Assembly: GCA_035940955.1 (NCBI GenBank)
Contig: DASZEJ010000058.1
Location: 26,075 to 90,074, forward strand
Direction: 5' to 3'
DNA from: CADCVT01 sp035940955
Lineage (GTDB): Bacteria; Actinomycetota; Thermoleophilia; Solirubrobacterales; Solirubrobacteraceae
DNA length: 64,000 bases
This document shows positions 1 to 7,730 of this stretch, piece after piece. The position numbers and the translations under genes are program-made. Under the pieces are notes generated by a model. That model saw only the letters and a program-made list of their open reading frames with translations. It ran no database searches and had not been told where the DNA came from. Positions within the stretch are counted from its first letter, which is position 1. Every line of letters starts with the position of its first letter.

Positions 1-724
1 GCCCGCCGCCGTTGGCGCGCAAATCGAAGACGATCCCCGCCGCCCTGTCGCGCACCGCCGCGCGGACCGCCTTAAACACCTCGGCGTGGGCGCCGCTGGA
101 GAACGCGCTGAGCCGGACGTGAGCGTAGCGCCTGCCGTCGACCGTCCGCCGCTTCGAGGTGACGACCGGCACCGAGATCTCGGCCCGCACGACGCGCCTG
201 CGCAGCTCGGTGCGCCCGCGCCTGATCGTCAGCGTCACCGGCGTCCCCTTCGGCCCCTTGATGAGCCCGGTCGCCGCCTCCTCCGACTTGCCGCCGAGCC
301 GCTCGCCGTCGGCGGCGACGATCACGTCGCCCTGGCGGAGCCCCGCCTCCAGCGCGGGCGACTTCGGGTAGACGTGCCCGATCCGCAGCCCCGCGCCGAC
401 CTGCGTGACGTTCACGCCGATCCCCGAGAAGCGCGCGTCGGTCGCCTCGCGGAAGCTCCGGTAGTCCTTCTCGTCGAGGTACATCGAGAACCGGTCGCCG
501 AGCCCCTGCACCGCGCCGCGGATCGCGTCGTCGGCCAGCTCGCGGCCGCGCACCTCGCGGTAGAAGTCGTCCTCCACCCGGGCGAGCGCGTCGTTGACGG
601 TCGCGACGTCGTCGTCGGTGACGAGGTCCTGCAGCGGGTCGGGCAGGACGTGGCTGTGCCCGCCGAGCCACATGCCGGCGAGCAGGACGGGGACGAGAGC
701 GATGAGGGCGGCGGCCCGGCGCAC
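1..724 (-). CDS. S41 family C-terminal processing protease, partial
   Basis: Periplasmic or cell-surface processing protease of the CtpA/Prc family. The gene runs off the left edge, so about 241 N-terminal codons are visible. The chosen GTG at 724 gives VRRAAALIALVPVLL, a single hydrophobic signal or anchor helix. A PDZ domain follows at about residues 95-175 (RIGHVYPKSPALEAGLRQGD). The protease core begins after it and the last residues read DLRANGGG, the family's DLRxNxGG motif. The catalytic Ser and Lys would lie beyond the edge. It sits 23 bp downstream of ftsX on the same strand, an arrangement I recall from other actinobacteria, so co-transcription is likely. The family call is firm; the substrate is unknown. 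Confidence 0.9.
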   Translation of the reverse strand, partial: MRRAAALIALVPVLLAGMWLGGHSHVLPDPLQDLVTDDDVATVNDALARVEDDFYREVRGRELADDAIRGAVQGLGDRFSMYLDEKDYRSFREATDARFSGIGVNVTQVGAGLRIGHVYPKSPALEAGLRQGDVIVAADGERLGGKSEEAATGLIKGPKGTPVTLTIRRGRTELRRRVVRAEISVPVVTSKRRTVDGRRYAHVRLSAFSSGAHAEVFKAVRAAVRDRAAGIVFDLRANGGG

Positions 725-747
725 CCGCGACAGGGTAGGCGGCGCCG

Positions 748-1632
748 CTAGACGCGCAGGAAGCGGCGCAGCGACAGCCCGGAGCCCGCCGCGGCCACGC
801 CGACGGCGGCCGCCAGGAGCATGAAGCCGAGCAGGCGGAAGTCGATCGTCTCGGGCGCGGCGATGAGCGAGAAGTCCTCGGCCAGCGGGTCGATCAGCGC
901 GACCTTGCCGACGAGCAGCATGAGCACCGCGAGCACGCCGCCCATCGCCCCGAGGATCACGCCCTCGATGACGAACGGCCAGCGGATGAACCAGTTCGTC
1001 GCGCCGACGAGCCGCATGACCTCGACCTCGCGCCGGCGGGCGAAGAGCGACAGCCGGATCGTGTTCCCGACGAGCAGGATCGAGGCGATGATGAGCAGCG
1101 CGGTCAGGACGGCGGTCGTGAGCTTCACGACCCGCGTCGCCGACAGGATCTTGTCCGTGTCGTCGCGCCGGTTCTTGACCTCCTGGATCGCCGGGTCGAG
1201 CGGCCTGCCGCCCGCGTCGACGAGCGCGTCGCGCAGCGCGTTGACGTTCTGCGGGCGGTCCGGCGTGAGGCGGAACGTGTCGGGCAGCGGGTTTGACCCG
1301 AGCAGCTGGTAGGCCTCCGGGTTGCGCTTCTTCTCCGCGGCGTACGCCTCCTCCTTGGAGACGTACTTGACGCTGCCGACGTACGGCGTGTCCTCGTTGA
1401 GCGTGCGGCGCACGCGCTCGACGTCGGGGTCGGACGCCTTCGGCGACAGGTACACGTCGACCATGACCCGCGCGCGGACCTCGTTCGCCGCGCCGGTCGT
1501 CGCCTGCACGATCGGGATGAAGACGCCGAGGACCAGCACGGTCACGAGCACCGACGCCATCGCGGCGAAGCTCGGCACCGCGTTGCGGCTGACCGACCGC
1601 ATCGCCTCCTTGAGGAAGAAGCCCGGCCTCAC
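748..1632 (-). CDS. ftsX: Cell division protein FtsX
   Basis: Membrane partner of FtsE; in other bacteria the FtsEX complex controls peptidoglycan hydrolases during division and elongation. The 294-residue product has the family's four-helix layout: one helix near residues 18-40, a long extracytoplasmic loop (about 41-170), then three helices (LTTAVLTALLIIASILLVG, VIEGVILGAMGGVLAVLML, LLGFMLLAAAVGVAAAG). The GTG start at 1632 is chosen because it overlaps the ftsE stop in a GTGA tetranucleotide, implying translational coupling; an upstream in-frame start would add ten residues inside ftsE. Length is normal for the family. Confidence 0.95.
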   Translation of the reverse strand: MRPGFFLKEAMRSVSRNAVPSFAAMASVLVTVLVLGVFIPIVQATTGAANEVRARVMVDVYLSPKASDPDVERVRRTLNEDTPYVGSVKYVSKEEAYAAEKKRNPEAYQLLGSNPLPDTFRLTPDRPQNVNALRDALVDAGGRPLDPAIQEVKNRRDDTDKILSATRVVKLTTAVLTALLIIASILLVGNTIRLSLFARRREVEVMRLVGATNWFIRWPFVIEGVILGAMGGVLAVLMLLVGKVALIDPLAEDFSLIAAPETIDFRLLGFMLLAAAVGVAAAGSGLSLRRFLRV

Positions 1633-2468
1633 CGCCAGAGCGCCTCGGTCTCGGACGCCCACTCCTCGCCGCGCAGCATCGCCCCCAGCTCGTCGGTGGT
1701 CTGCGGCTTCTGCAGCCCGGCCGGCCGGTCGCTGACGATGACGCCCTTGTTCAGCTCGATCACGCGCCGCCTCATCCGCTCGACCATGTGCAGGTCGTGC
1801 GTGGCGACGACGACGGTCGTGCCGGTCCGGTTGATCCGGTAGAGGAGCTGCATGATCCCGATCGACGTCTCGGGGTCGAGGTTGCCGGTCGGCTCGTCGG
1901 CCAGCAGCAGCGGCGGGTGGTTGACGAACGCGCGCGCGACCGACACGCGCTGCTGCTCGCCGCCGGAGAGCTGGTCGGGCCGGTTGTGGAGCTTGGTGGC
2001 CAGGCCGGTGAGGCGCAGGATGTCCGGCACCTTGGAGCGGATGTCCTTGCGCGAGTGGCCGGTGACCTGCAGCGCGTAGGCGACGTTGTCGTACACCGTG
2101 CGCGTGGGCAGCAGCTTGTAGTCCTGGAAGACGACGCCGACGTTGCGCCGGTAGTACGGGACCTTCTTCGGCGGGATCTCCGTCAGCTCGCGCCCGGCCA
2201 CCCGGATCGACCCGCTCGTCGGCTCGATCTCCTTGAGCAGCAGGCGCATGATCGTCGACTTGCCCGAGCCGCTGTGGCCGACGACGAAGACGAACTCGCC
2301 GCGCGGGATCGAGAACGTCGCGCCGTCGAGGCCGACGTCGCCGCCCTCGTAGCGCTTGACGACGTTGCGGAACTGGATGACGGCGGGCGCGCGCGACGGC
2401 GGCGCGGGCTGCGCGGCGCCGGGCGTGGCGGTCTCGGACGTGCGGGTTCGGGGCGTGATGGTCGCCAT
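1629..2468 (-). CDS. ftsE: Cell division ATP-binding protein FtsE
   Basis: Cytoplasmic ABC-type ATPase that drives FtsX. The 279-residue protein shows Walker A (GHSGSGKST), the Q-loop (VVFQDYKLL), the signature LSGGEQQR and Walker B (LLLADEPTGNLD), followed by the switch His in VVVATHDLHMVE. It carries about 35 extra N-terminal residues rich in Thr, Pro and Ala before the conserved VIQFRNVVKRYEGG, and a short C-terminal tail ending ASETEALWR. ATG 2468 is used; a later start would remove the extension. It leads the ftsE-ftsX-protease set and is divergent from the M16 peptidase across an 81-bp gap holding a strong dyad. Confidence 0.95.
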   Translation of the reverse strand: MATITPRTRTSETATPGAAQPAPPSRAPAVIQFRNVVKRYEGGDVGLDGATFSIPRGEFVFVVGHSGSGKSTIMRLLLKEIEPTSGSIRVAGRELTEIPPKKVPYYRRNVGVVFQDYKLLPTRTVYDNVAYALQVTGHSRKDIRSKVPDILRLTGLATKLHNRPDQLSGGEQQRVSVARAFVNHPPLLLADEPTGNLDPETSIGIMQLLYRINRTGTTVVVATHDLHMVERMRRRVIELNKGVIVSDRPAGLQKPQTTDELGAMLRGEEWASETEALWR

Positions 2469-2498
2469 GCGGGCCGGGAGGCTAGTGCGGGTCCCGCG

Positions 2499-2524
2499 AA
2501 AATCCCCTGCTTGCAAGGGATTTT
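2499..2524. promoter_or_regulatory. Inverted repeat between ftsE and the M16 peptidase gene
   Basis: Perfect 8-bp arms AAAATCCC (2499-2506) and GGGATTTT (2517-2524) flank a 10-base spacer that itself overlaps the palindrome CTTGCAAG (2510-2517). This is the only AT-rich stretch in the neighbourhood and lies 31 bp upstream of the ftsE start and 26 bp upstream of the M16 start. An operator for one or both divergent genes, or a hairpin in the M16 leader, is plausible. No regulator is identified. Confidence 0.5.
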
Positions 2525-2549
2525 GCGAGAGCGTCATAACCTTGGCGCG

Positions 2550-3803
2550 GTGACCGACATCGCGACCTCCACCCTCGCCAACGGCCTCCCCCTGCACCGC
2601 GTCTCGATCCCCGGCACGCGCGCGGTGACCGTGCTCGTCGCGTTCGACGCCGGCGCGCGCACCGAGCGGCCGGACGAGAACGGGATGGCGCACTTCCTCG
2701 AGCACCTCGTCTTCAAGGGCGGCGAGAAGTTCGACGACTACCGCAAGGTCAACGAGACGGCGGAGCGGATGGGCGGCTCGCTGAACGCGTACACCTCGCA
2801 CGACCTGGTGGCGTTCCACATCACGGTGCGGGCGGAGGCGGCGCTCGAGGCGATCGACCTGCTGACCGACTTCGTCGGGCGCCCGAAGCTCGACCCCGCC
2901 GAGCTCGACCGCGAGCGGGGCGTCGTCATCCAGGAGATCCAGCGCTACAAGGACCAGCCGGCGTCGGTCGCCGAGGACCTCATCGACCGCGCCGCGTTCG
3001 GGGACCACCCGCTGGGGCGCACGGTGCTCGGGCCGGAGGAGCACCTGCGCGCGTTCAGCCGCGACGCGATCGTCGCGTTCCGGCAGCGGCGGTGGTCGGG
3101 TGCGCGCGGCGGCGCGTTCGTCGTCGGCAACCTCGACCACGTCCCCGCGAACGGCGCGGTGGCGGAGCTGTTCGAGCGCTTCCCGCAGCTGCCCCCGCCC
3201 GAGCCGTTCCCGCCCGCGCCCGAGGAGATCGAGGCCCGCGTGCTGGTCGAGGAGCGCGACACCAACCAGTCGCACCTGCGGATGCTCTACCGGCCCGGGG
3301 TCGACGTGCGCGACCCGGCGCAGCGCGCCGCGCTGTCGATCTACTCGACGCTGCTCGGCGGCTCGATGGGGTCGCGGCTGTTCGACGAGATCCGCGAGCA
3401 GCGCGGCCTGTGCTACTCGGTCTGGGCGGTCGACCACGCGTTCGCCGACCTGCCGGTGCTGTCGCTCGGGGCGGGCCTGGACTCGACGAAGTGCGCCGAG
3501 GCGTTCACGCGCATGCGCGAGATCGTCGGCGAGCTGCGCGACGAGGGGCCGAGGCCCGAGGAGGTCGAGCGGGCGCGCGCGTACGCGGCCGGCCGGCGGG
3601 TGCTGGCGTTCGAGAACACCAACGCGGTGGCGCGCTACGCGGCCAACCAGGCGATCGTGTTCGGCGAGGACATCGACCCGGAGGGCGCGATCGCGCGGCT
3701 CGACGCGGTGACTCACGACCAGGTGCGCGCGGTGGCGGCCGACGTCGCCGACCGCCTGGCGATCGCCGTCGTCGGCCCGCACAGCGAGGGCGAGTTCAGC
3801 TGA
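2550..3803 (+). CDS. M16 family zinc metallopeptidase (pitrilysin type)
   Basis: Zinc-dependent peptidase of the processing-peptidase-like M16 group, 417 residues, the usual size for a single two-domain subunit. The inverted zinc motif HxxEH is present as HFLEH near residue 50 (MAHFLEHLVFKG), and the distal Glu is plausibly in ERGVVIQEIQRYKD near 125. The C-terminal half has the R/Y-type region LFDEIREQRGLCYSVWA. The start is GTG 2550 (VTDIATSTLANGLPLHRVSI), placed just before the conserved L-NG-P- opening. No signal peptide is visible, so a cytoplasmic or peripheral location is likely. It stands alone on the plus strand and its 3' end overlaps the convergent DUF1707 gene by 8 bp. Confidence 0.93.
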   Translation: MTDIATSTLANGLPLHRVSIPGTRAVTVLVAFDAGARTERPDENGMAHFLEHLVFKGGEKFDDYRKVNETAERMGGSLNAYTSHDLVAFHITVRAEAALEAIDLLTDFVGRPKLDPAELDRERGVVIQEIQRYKDQPASVAEDLIDRAAFGDHPLGRTVLGPEEHLRAFSRDAIVAFRQRRWSGARGGAFVVGNLDHVPANGAVAELFERFPQLPPPEPFPPAPEEIEARVLVEERDTNQSHLRMLYRPGVDVRDPAQRAALSIYSTLLGGSMGSRLFDEIREQRGLCYSVWAVDHAFADLPVLSLGAGLDSTKCAEAFTRMREIVGELRDEGPRPEEVERARAYAAGRRVLAFENTNAVARYAANQAIVFGEDIDPEGAIARLDAVTHDQVRAVAADVADRLAIAVVGPHSEGEFS

Positions 3804-4230
3804 ACGCGCCGCGGCTGCGCCGGCGGCGGACCGCCAGCGCGTCCGGCAGCACGAAGACGCCCCAGCCGAGGATCGGCCACACCGGCCAGAAGTAGCCGGC
3901 GCCGGTGAGCGCCCAGATCGCCACGAGCAGCGCCATCACCGCCAGGTAGCTGCGGACGTGCTCGGCGCGCTCGCGGGTCCGGTCGCGAGGCCGGCGCGGG
4001 AGGTCGTCGAGCAGCGCGGCGAGGTCGGCGCGCGTCTTCGCGGCGAGCGCGGCGGCCAGCCGCTCGTCCAGCTCCTCGACGCTCAGCCGCCCCTCGGCGG
4101 CGTGCGCCCGCAGGTCGCTGATCGCCTGGTCGCGCTCGGTGTCGGACGCGCGCTTGTCGTCGGCGGCGAAGCGCGCCTCGGTCGCGGCGGCGGCGCGGCT
4201 GCGGTGCCGGTGGTGATGCCCGCACATCAT
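3796..4230 (-). CDS. DUF1707-domain small membrane protein
   Basis: A 144-residue protein with a His-rich N-terminus (MMCGHHHRHRSR), a DUF1707/SHOCT-like segment at about 25-70 (RASDTERDQAISDLRAHAAE, then GRLSVEELDERL), and two short hydrophobic helices near the C-terminus (SYLAVMALLVAIWALTGAGY and PVWPILGWGVFVLPDALAV). DUF1707 proteins are common in actinobacteria and have no assigned biochemical role. Its ATG overlaps the stop of the carotenoid oxygenase gene in an ATGA tetranucleotide, so the two are probably translated together; whether they share a function is unknown. Confidence 0.8.
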   Translation of the reverse strand: MMCGHHHRHRSRAAAATEARFAADDKRASDTERDQAISDLRAHAAEGRLSVEELDERLAAALAAKTRADLAALLDDLPRRPRDRTRERAEHVRSYLAVMALLVAIWALTGAGYFWPVWPILGWGVFVLPDALAVRRRRSRGAFS

Positions 4231-5645
4231 CGCTGTGCCTCCCTGATGTAGTCGCCGTGGAAGTGGAACGGGATCGCGTGCGGCACCTCCGCACGCGCGA
4301 GCTCGCCGAGCGTGCCTGCGTCAAGCACGAGCAGGAACGACGTCTCGCGCTCGCTGTCGAGCACGATCGACAGCAGCACGCCGGACTCCGGCTGGCCGTC
4401 GGAGACGAACACCGGCTCGCCCGGGTAGCAGCGGCGCTCAGACCACCAGCGGGGGGCCTCGCCGCCGGTCACGTCGAGCTTGACGAGCGCGTCGAGCCAC
4501 CAGCCGTCGCGGTTGCTCGCGCCCCAGGCGTAGCGGTACGCGCGCCCGTTGCGCCGGGCGTAGTCGATCCGCCCCAGCTCGAAGCTCGGCTCGGCGAGCT
4601 GCTCGACGGTCGCATCGCCGCCGCCGAGCGGCACGCGGTGGCGGCGCAGCGTGGCCGGCGGCAGGCCCGCGCCCGAGCGGATGCGGTCGAGGTACAGCAG
4701 GTCGATCACGCTGGGGTCGTCGTACGTCGAGGCGTCCAGGAGCAGCTCTCCCCCGCGCTCGCACGCGTTGACGTGGTGGAACGCGAACGTCGCCGGGCCC
4801 TGCACGCGCGCCCGGACGCGCCCGTCGCGGCGGTCGATCACCGTGTAGCGCGTGCCGCGCTCGGGCTCCCAGCGGTAGTTCTCGATGAACGGCCGCCCGC
4901 TGAGCGCGAGCCGCAGCGGGTTGACCGTGAACGGCCACTCGGCCAGCACGGCGTACCGGTCGGTCAGCGCGAAGCTGTGCATGTACGCCGGGCGGTCGAC
5001 CGGCACGTCGGCGAGCACGCGCACCGCGCCGCCGGGGCGGACCGCGTAGAGGCGGTAGCGGCTGCGCGGCCCGAGCTGGGTCGCGTAGCTGAGCAGCTCG
5101 CCGGTCTGGCGGTCGTGGTGCGGGTGGGCGATCGTCAGGTGGCCGGGGATGTCCTCGGCCCAGCCGGTGACGCCGGCGGTGTCGAGCGTCCGCCGGTCGA
5201 AGGCGACGGGGAGCGGCGTCTCGGTGAGCGCCAGCGTCTCGTCGCCGAGCCGGACGACGTTGACCGAGCCGTTGTCGGAGAGCTTCGGGGAGAAGGCGGC
5301 CTGCGCGCGGCCGAAGAGCGACCGGCAGGGGTCGGTGGCGAACTCGGGGTAGCCGATGTCGCCGCTCGTCTCCGCGTGGCGGAACGCGCGGCTGCGCAGG
5401 AAGCGGTTCGAGTAGGTGACCTCGCCGCCGCCGAAGGCGAAGCGGTGCAGCATCGCCAGGCCGTCGAACCAGTGGGCGAGCGAGCGCTCGCCGACCTCGA
5501 ACCGCGCCGGCCCGGTGCGGACGAGCGTGCCGGTCAGCCATGGCGGCAGCTCGCCCTCGACGGCCAGCGCGACGGGGTCGACCTCGCGCTCGAGCGACCG
5601 CACCCCGATCGCGTAGTCCACGTCCACCCTCGGCTGTGTCAGCAT
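4227..5645 (-). CDS. Carotenoid cleavage oxygenase (RPE65/CCD family)
   Basis: Non-heme iron(II) enzyme that cleaves a double bond in carotenoids or apocarotenoids with O2; 472 residues, normal for the family. The four iron-binding His can be placed in HLTIAHPHHDR, AYMHSFALTDRY, FAFHHVNACERG and IPFHFHGDYI, consistent with a seven-bladed propeller with an intact iron site. ATG 5645 is preferred over ATG 5660 because GGGAG lies just upstream. A plausible promoter (TTGCAT, 16 bp, TATGGT) lies in the gap to the divergent padR gene, suggesting PadR control. Substrate and cleavage position cannot be read from sequence. Confidence 0.9.
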   Translation of the reverse strand: MLTQPRVDVDYAIGVRSLEREVDPVALAVEGELPPWLTGTLVRTGPARFEVGERSLAHWFDGLAMLHRFAFGGGEVTYSNRFLRSRAFRHAETSGDIGYPEFATDPCRSLFGRAQAAFSPKLSDNGSVNVVRLGDETLALTETPLPVAFDRRTLDTAGVTGWAEDIPGHLTIAHPHHDRQTGELLSYATQLGPRSRYRLYAVRPGGAVRVLADVPVDRPAYMHSFALTDRYAVLAEWPFTVNPLRLALSGRPFIENYRWEPERGTRYTVIDRRDGRVRARVQGPATFAFHHVNACERGGELLLDASTYDDPSVIDLLYLDRIRSGAGLPPATLRRHRVPLGGGDATVEQLAEPSFELGRIDYARRNGRAYRYAWGASNRDGWWLDALVKLDVTGGEAPRWWSERRCYPGEPVFVSDGQPESGVLLSIVLDSERETSFLLVLDAGTLGELARAEVPHAIPFHFHGDYIREAQR

Positions 5646-5656
5646 CCCCGCTCCCA

Positions 5657-5694
5657 GCATCCGTCCAGACCATACCGTCTACTCTGGATGATGC
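5657..5694. promoter_or_regulatory. Shared promoter/operator region of padR and the carotenoid oxygenase gene
   Basis: The short divergent gap contains a dyad: GCATCCGTCCAGA (5657-5669) and TCTGGATGATGC (5683-5694), with core arms CCAGA and TCTGG separated by 13 bp. On the minus strand TTGCAT (5691-5696) and TATGGT (5669-5674) form a -35/-10 pair 16 bp apart for the oxygenase gene. On the plus strand TACTCT (5680-5685) could be the padR -10. A protein on the dyad would cover both promoters, fitting PadR autoregulation. Inference from position and symmetry. Confidence 0.5.
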
Positions 5695-5698
5695 AAGC

Positions 5699-6214
5699 GT
5701 GAGTGTGCCACGTCTCACAGCCGTGTCGTACATGGTGCTCGGGCTCGTCGAGAACGCCGGGCGGGCGACGCCGTACCAGCTCAAGCAGGTCGCGAGCCGC
5801 AGCGTCGGAAACTTCTGGACGATCCAGCACGCCCAGCTCTACACCGAGTGCGAGCGGCTGGCGAAGGCGGGGCTGCTGAGCGAGGAGCGCGAGACCGGCG
5901 GCCGGCGGCGGCGGACGTACAGCCTGACGCCGGCGGGCGTCGCGGCGCTCGACGCGTGGCGCTCGGCCCCCGCGACGGAGCTCGGCGAGCTGCGCGACCC
6001 AGGCCTGCTGCAGCTCTTCTTCGGCGCCGAGAAGGAGCCGCTGGCCCGCGCGCAGGTCGAGTCGCACGCGGCCAAGCTCGCCGAGTACGAGGCGCTGCAC
6101 GCGTCGGCGGGAGAGTGGCTGCCGGAGGGCCAGCGCCTCGCCCTCGAGGCCGGCATCGCCCACGAGCGCGAATGGCTGCGCTTCTGGAGCCGCGTGGGGG
6201 GTCAGACCCCTTGA
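5699..6214 (+). CDS. PadR family transcriptional regulator
   Basis: DNA-binding regulator of 171 residues. The N-terminal winged helix matches PadR: VSYMVLGLVENAGRATPYQL, then FWTIQHAQLYTECERLAKAG, then a wing (ERETGGRRRRTYSLTPAGVA). The C-terminal part (about 90-165) is the helical dimerisation arm typical of the PadR/vinculin-like group. GTG 5699 is the start; a GTG two codons on is an alternative. It is divergent from the carotenoid oxygenase and is its likely regulator. The last codons (GGQTP and stop) are encoded by a copy of the GGGGTCAGACCCC palindrome, so the repeat sets the C-terminus. Confidence 0.88.
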   Translation: MSVPRLTAVSYMVLGLVENAGRATPYQLKQVASRSVGNFWTIQHAQLYTECERLAKAGLLSEERETGGRRRRTYSLTPAGVAALDAWRSAPATELGELRDPGLLQLFFGAEKEPLARAQVESHAAKLAEYEALHASAGEWLPEGQRLALEAGIAHEREWLRFWSRVGGQTP

Positions 6215-6242
6215 GTCCCCCCGACTCAAGGGGTCTGACCCC
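6198..6242. repeat. 19-bp perfect inverted repeat made of two GGGGTCAGACCCC copies
   Basis: Bases 6198-6216 and 6224-6242 are exact reverse complements (19 bp) around a 7-base loop, CCCCCCG. Each arm contains the 13-mer GGGGTCAGACCCC or its complement. The left arm contains the padR stop codon. The RNA hairpin would be very stable and could act as a 3'-end stabiliser or terminator, although no U-run follows. A third copy lies 20 bp on at 6262-6274 and a fourth at 25465-25477, so this is a dispersed palindrome family rather than a one-off terminator. Confidence 0.85.
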
Positions 6243-6261
6243 TTCAGTCGCCGGCGCGCAG

Positions 6262-6274
6262 GGGGTCAGACCCC
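6262..6274. repeat. GGGGTCAGACCCC palindromic repeat copy
   Basis: Third copy of the 13-bp element, followed by TTGA exactly as in the copy at 6198. It lies 50 bp upstream of the start of the next gene and could be part of its leader. Confidence 0.8.
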
Positions 6275-6324
6275 TTGACCGGCGCGGCTCGCCGCCGCGA
6301 CAATCGAGGCGCGTGGGAGCGACT

Positions 6325-6669
6325 GTGAACGAGGCGGAGCTGCGCCGCTACCTGCAGCGCGTCGGCGACCGCTGGCCGCTCGACCGCGCGCTCGTCGGCG
6401 GCGCGCGGGTGGCCGACGCCCGCGGCGCCCTGCCGCAGCGCGAGCGCGGCCCGGAGTGGGTCGTGATCCTCGTCTCCGAGGCGTTCGACGGCGTGCCGTG
6501 GCTCGAGCGCGTCTACCAGGCCGGCTCGCTGTGGGACGGCGCCGAGATGGGCGCGCCGGCCGACGTCCACTGCTACACGCCGCCCGAGTTCGAGCGCAAG
6601 GTCGAGACGCTGAAGCTCGTCCGGCTGACCGCGAAGTACGGGCTCGACCTGCTGGCCGCGCCCGCCTGA
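6325..6669 (+). CDS. Nucleotidyltransferase-like protein, probably catalytically degenerate
   Basis: A 114-residue protein (118 if GTG 6313 is used; GTG 6325 is preferred for GGGAG five bases upstream). The segment LVGGARVADARG followed by EWVVILVS looks like a worn version of the GSRARGDARPDSDIDLLV core of small MNT-type nucleotidyltransferases, and the end (ADVHCYTPPEFERKVETLKL) resembles their YTPEEFERK tail. The two catalytic Asp expected in the DID motif appear replaced (PEW), so activity is doubtful. It stands alone between the palindromic repeats and convergent nadA, whose stop codon abuts its own. The family assignment is inference. Confidence 0.5.
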   Translation: MNEAELRRYLQRVGDRWPLDRALVGGARVADARGALPQRERGPEWVVILVSEAFDGVPWLERVYQAGSLWDGAEMGAPADVHCYTPPEFERKVETLKLVRLTAKYGLDLLAAPA

Positions 6670-7677
6670 CTAGGCCCCGATCGCGACCATCCGCTCGATC
6701 GGGACCCGCGCCCGCTCGGCGACGGCGGCCGGCACCTTGACCTCGTGCTTCAGCTCGCGCAGCGCGTCGCGCAGCTTCGGCAGCGTGATCATCTTCATGT
6801 ACCGGCAGGACGCGCGCTCGTTGGCGGCGATGAAGTCGACCTGCGGGGCGGCCATCCGCAGCGGGTGGAGCATCCCGACCTCGGTCGCCATGATCACCGT
6901 GCTGCCCGGCTCGGCCCGCTCGGCGAACTTGAGCATCCCGCCGGTCGACAGCATGTGGACGCCCTCGGCGTCGACGTCGCCCGCCGCCACGTACTCCATG
7001 ACCGAGGTCGAGCAGCCGCACTCGGGGTGGATGAGGAAGTCGGCGCCGGGGTGGGCGGCGCGGGTCGCGGCGATGTCGTCGGGGCGGATGCCGGCGTGGA
7101 CGTGGCACTCGCCGTCCCAGACCCGCATCCTCACGCCCAGCTCCTTCTCGACGTAGGCGCCGAGGAACATGTCCGGGCCGAACAGGATCTCCGTGTCCGG
7201 GCCGTGGGTGTCGAGGATGTGGCGCACGACGTTCACGGCGTTCGAGGAGGTGACGCAGTAGTCGGTCAGCGCCTTGACCTCGGCGGTCGTGTTGACGTAC
7301 ATGACCGTGACCGCGCCCGGGTGCTTGGCCTGCCAGGCGGTGAGCTGCTCGGCGGTGATCGAGTCGGCGAGCGAGCAGCCGGCGTCGAGGTCGGGGATGA
7401 GGACCGTCTTGCCCGGGCACAGGATCGACGCCGTCTCGGCCATGAAGTGCACGCCGCAGAAGACGATCGCGGAGCCCTCGGCCTTCGCCGCCTGCTGGCT
7501 GAGGCCGAGCGAGTCGCCGACGTAGTGGGCGACGTCCTGGACCTCGGGCACCTGGTAGTTGTGCGCCAAGATCACGGCGTCGCGCTCAGCGGCGAGCGCG
7601 CGCACCTCGTCCTGCAGCTGGCGGATCTCGTCGGCGCCGAGCTGACCGGCGACGGGGAGCGGGGCGGCGAGGGACAT
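6670..7677 (-). CDS. nadA: Quinolinate synthase NadA
   Basis: [4Fe-4S] enzyme that condenses iminoaspartate with dihydroxyacetone phosphate to quinolinate in de novo NAD synthesis; cytoplasmic, 335 residues. Diagnostic segments are ILAHNYQVPEVQDVAHYVGD near the start, CGVHFMAETASILCPGKTV, MYVNTTAEVKALTDYCVTSS and HPECGCSTSVMEY, which supply candidate cluster-ligand Cys residues. ATG 7677 is used. It is divergent from nrtR, whose Nudix-type product is a known NAD regulator in other bacteria, with a small perfect dyad in the 53-bp gap. No nadB is present in the window. Confidence 0.95.
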   Translation of the reverse strand: MSLAAPLPVAGQLGADEIRQLQDEVRALAAERDAVILAHNYQVPEVQDVAHYVGDSLGLSQQAAKAEGSAIVFCGVHFMAETASILCPGKTVLIPDLDAGCSLADSITAEQLTAWQAKHPGAVTVMYVNTTAEVKALTDYCVTSSNAVNVVRHILDTHGPDTEILFGPDMFLGAYVEKELGVRMRVWDGECHVHAGIRPDDIAATRAAHPGADFLIHPECGCSTSVMEYVAAGDVDAEGVHMLSTGGMLKFAERAEPGSTVIMATEVGMLHPLRMAAPQVDFIAANERASCRYMKMITLPKLRDALRELKHEVKVPAAVAERARVPIERMVAIGA

Positions 7678-7710
7678 GGCGCGGAGCGTAGCAGGGTTTT
7701 CGACTCGCGG

Positions 7711-7723
7711 GCATAAACTATGC
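7711..7723. promoter_or_regulatory. Candidate NrtR operator between nadA and nrtR
   Basis: Perfect inverted repeat GCATA-N3-TATGC, the only AT-rich patch in the divergent gap. It ends 7 bp before the nrtR start and overlaps a TATGCT that could serve as an nrtR -10. Position and symmetry suggest the site where NrtR represses nadA and itself. The assignment is inference. Confidence 0.5.
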
Positions 7724-7730
7724 TGGCCGT

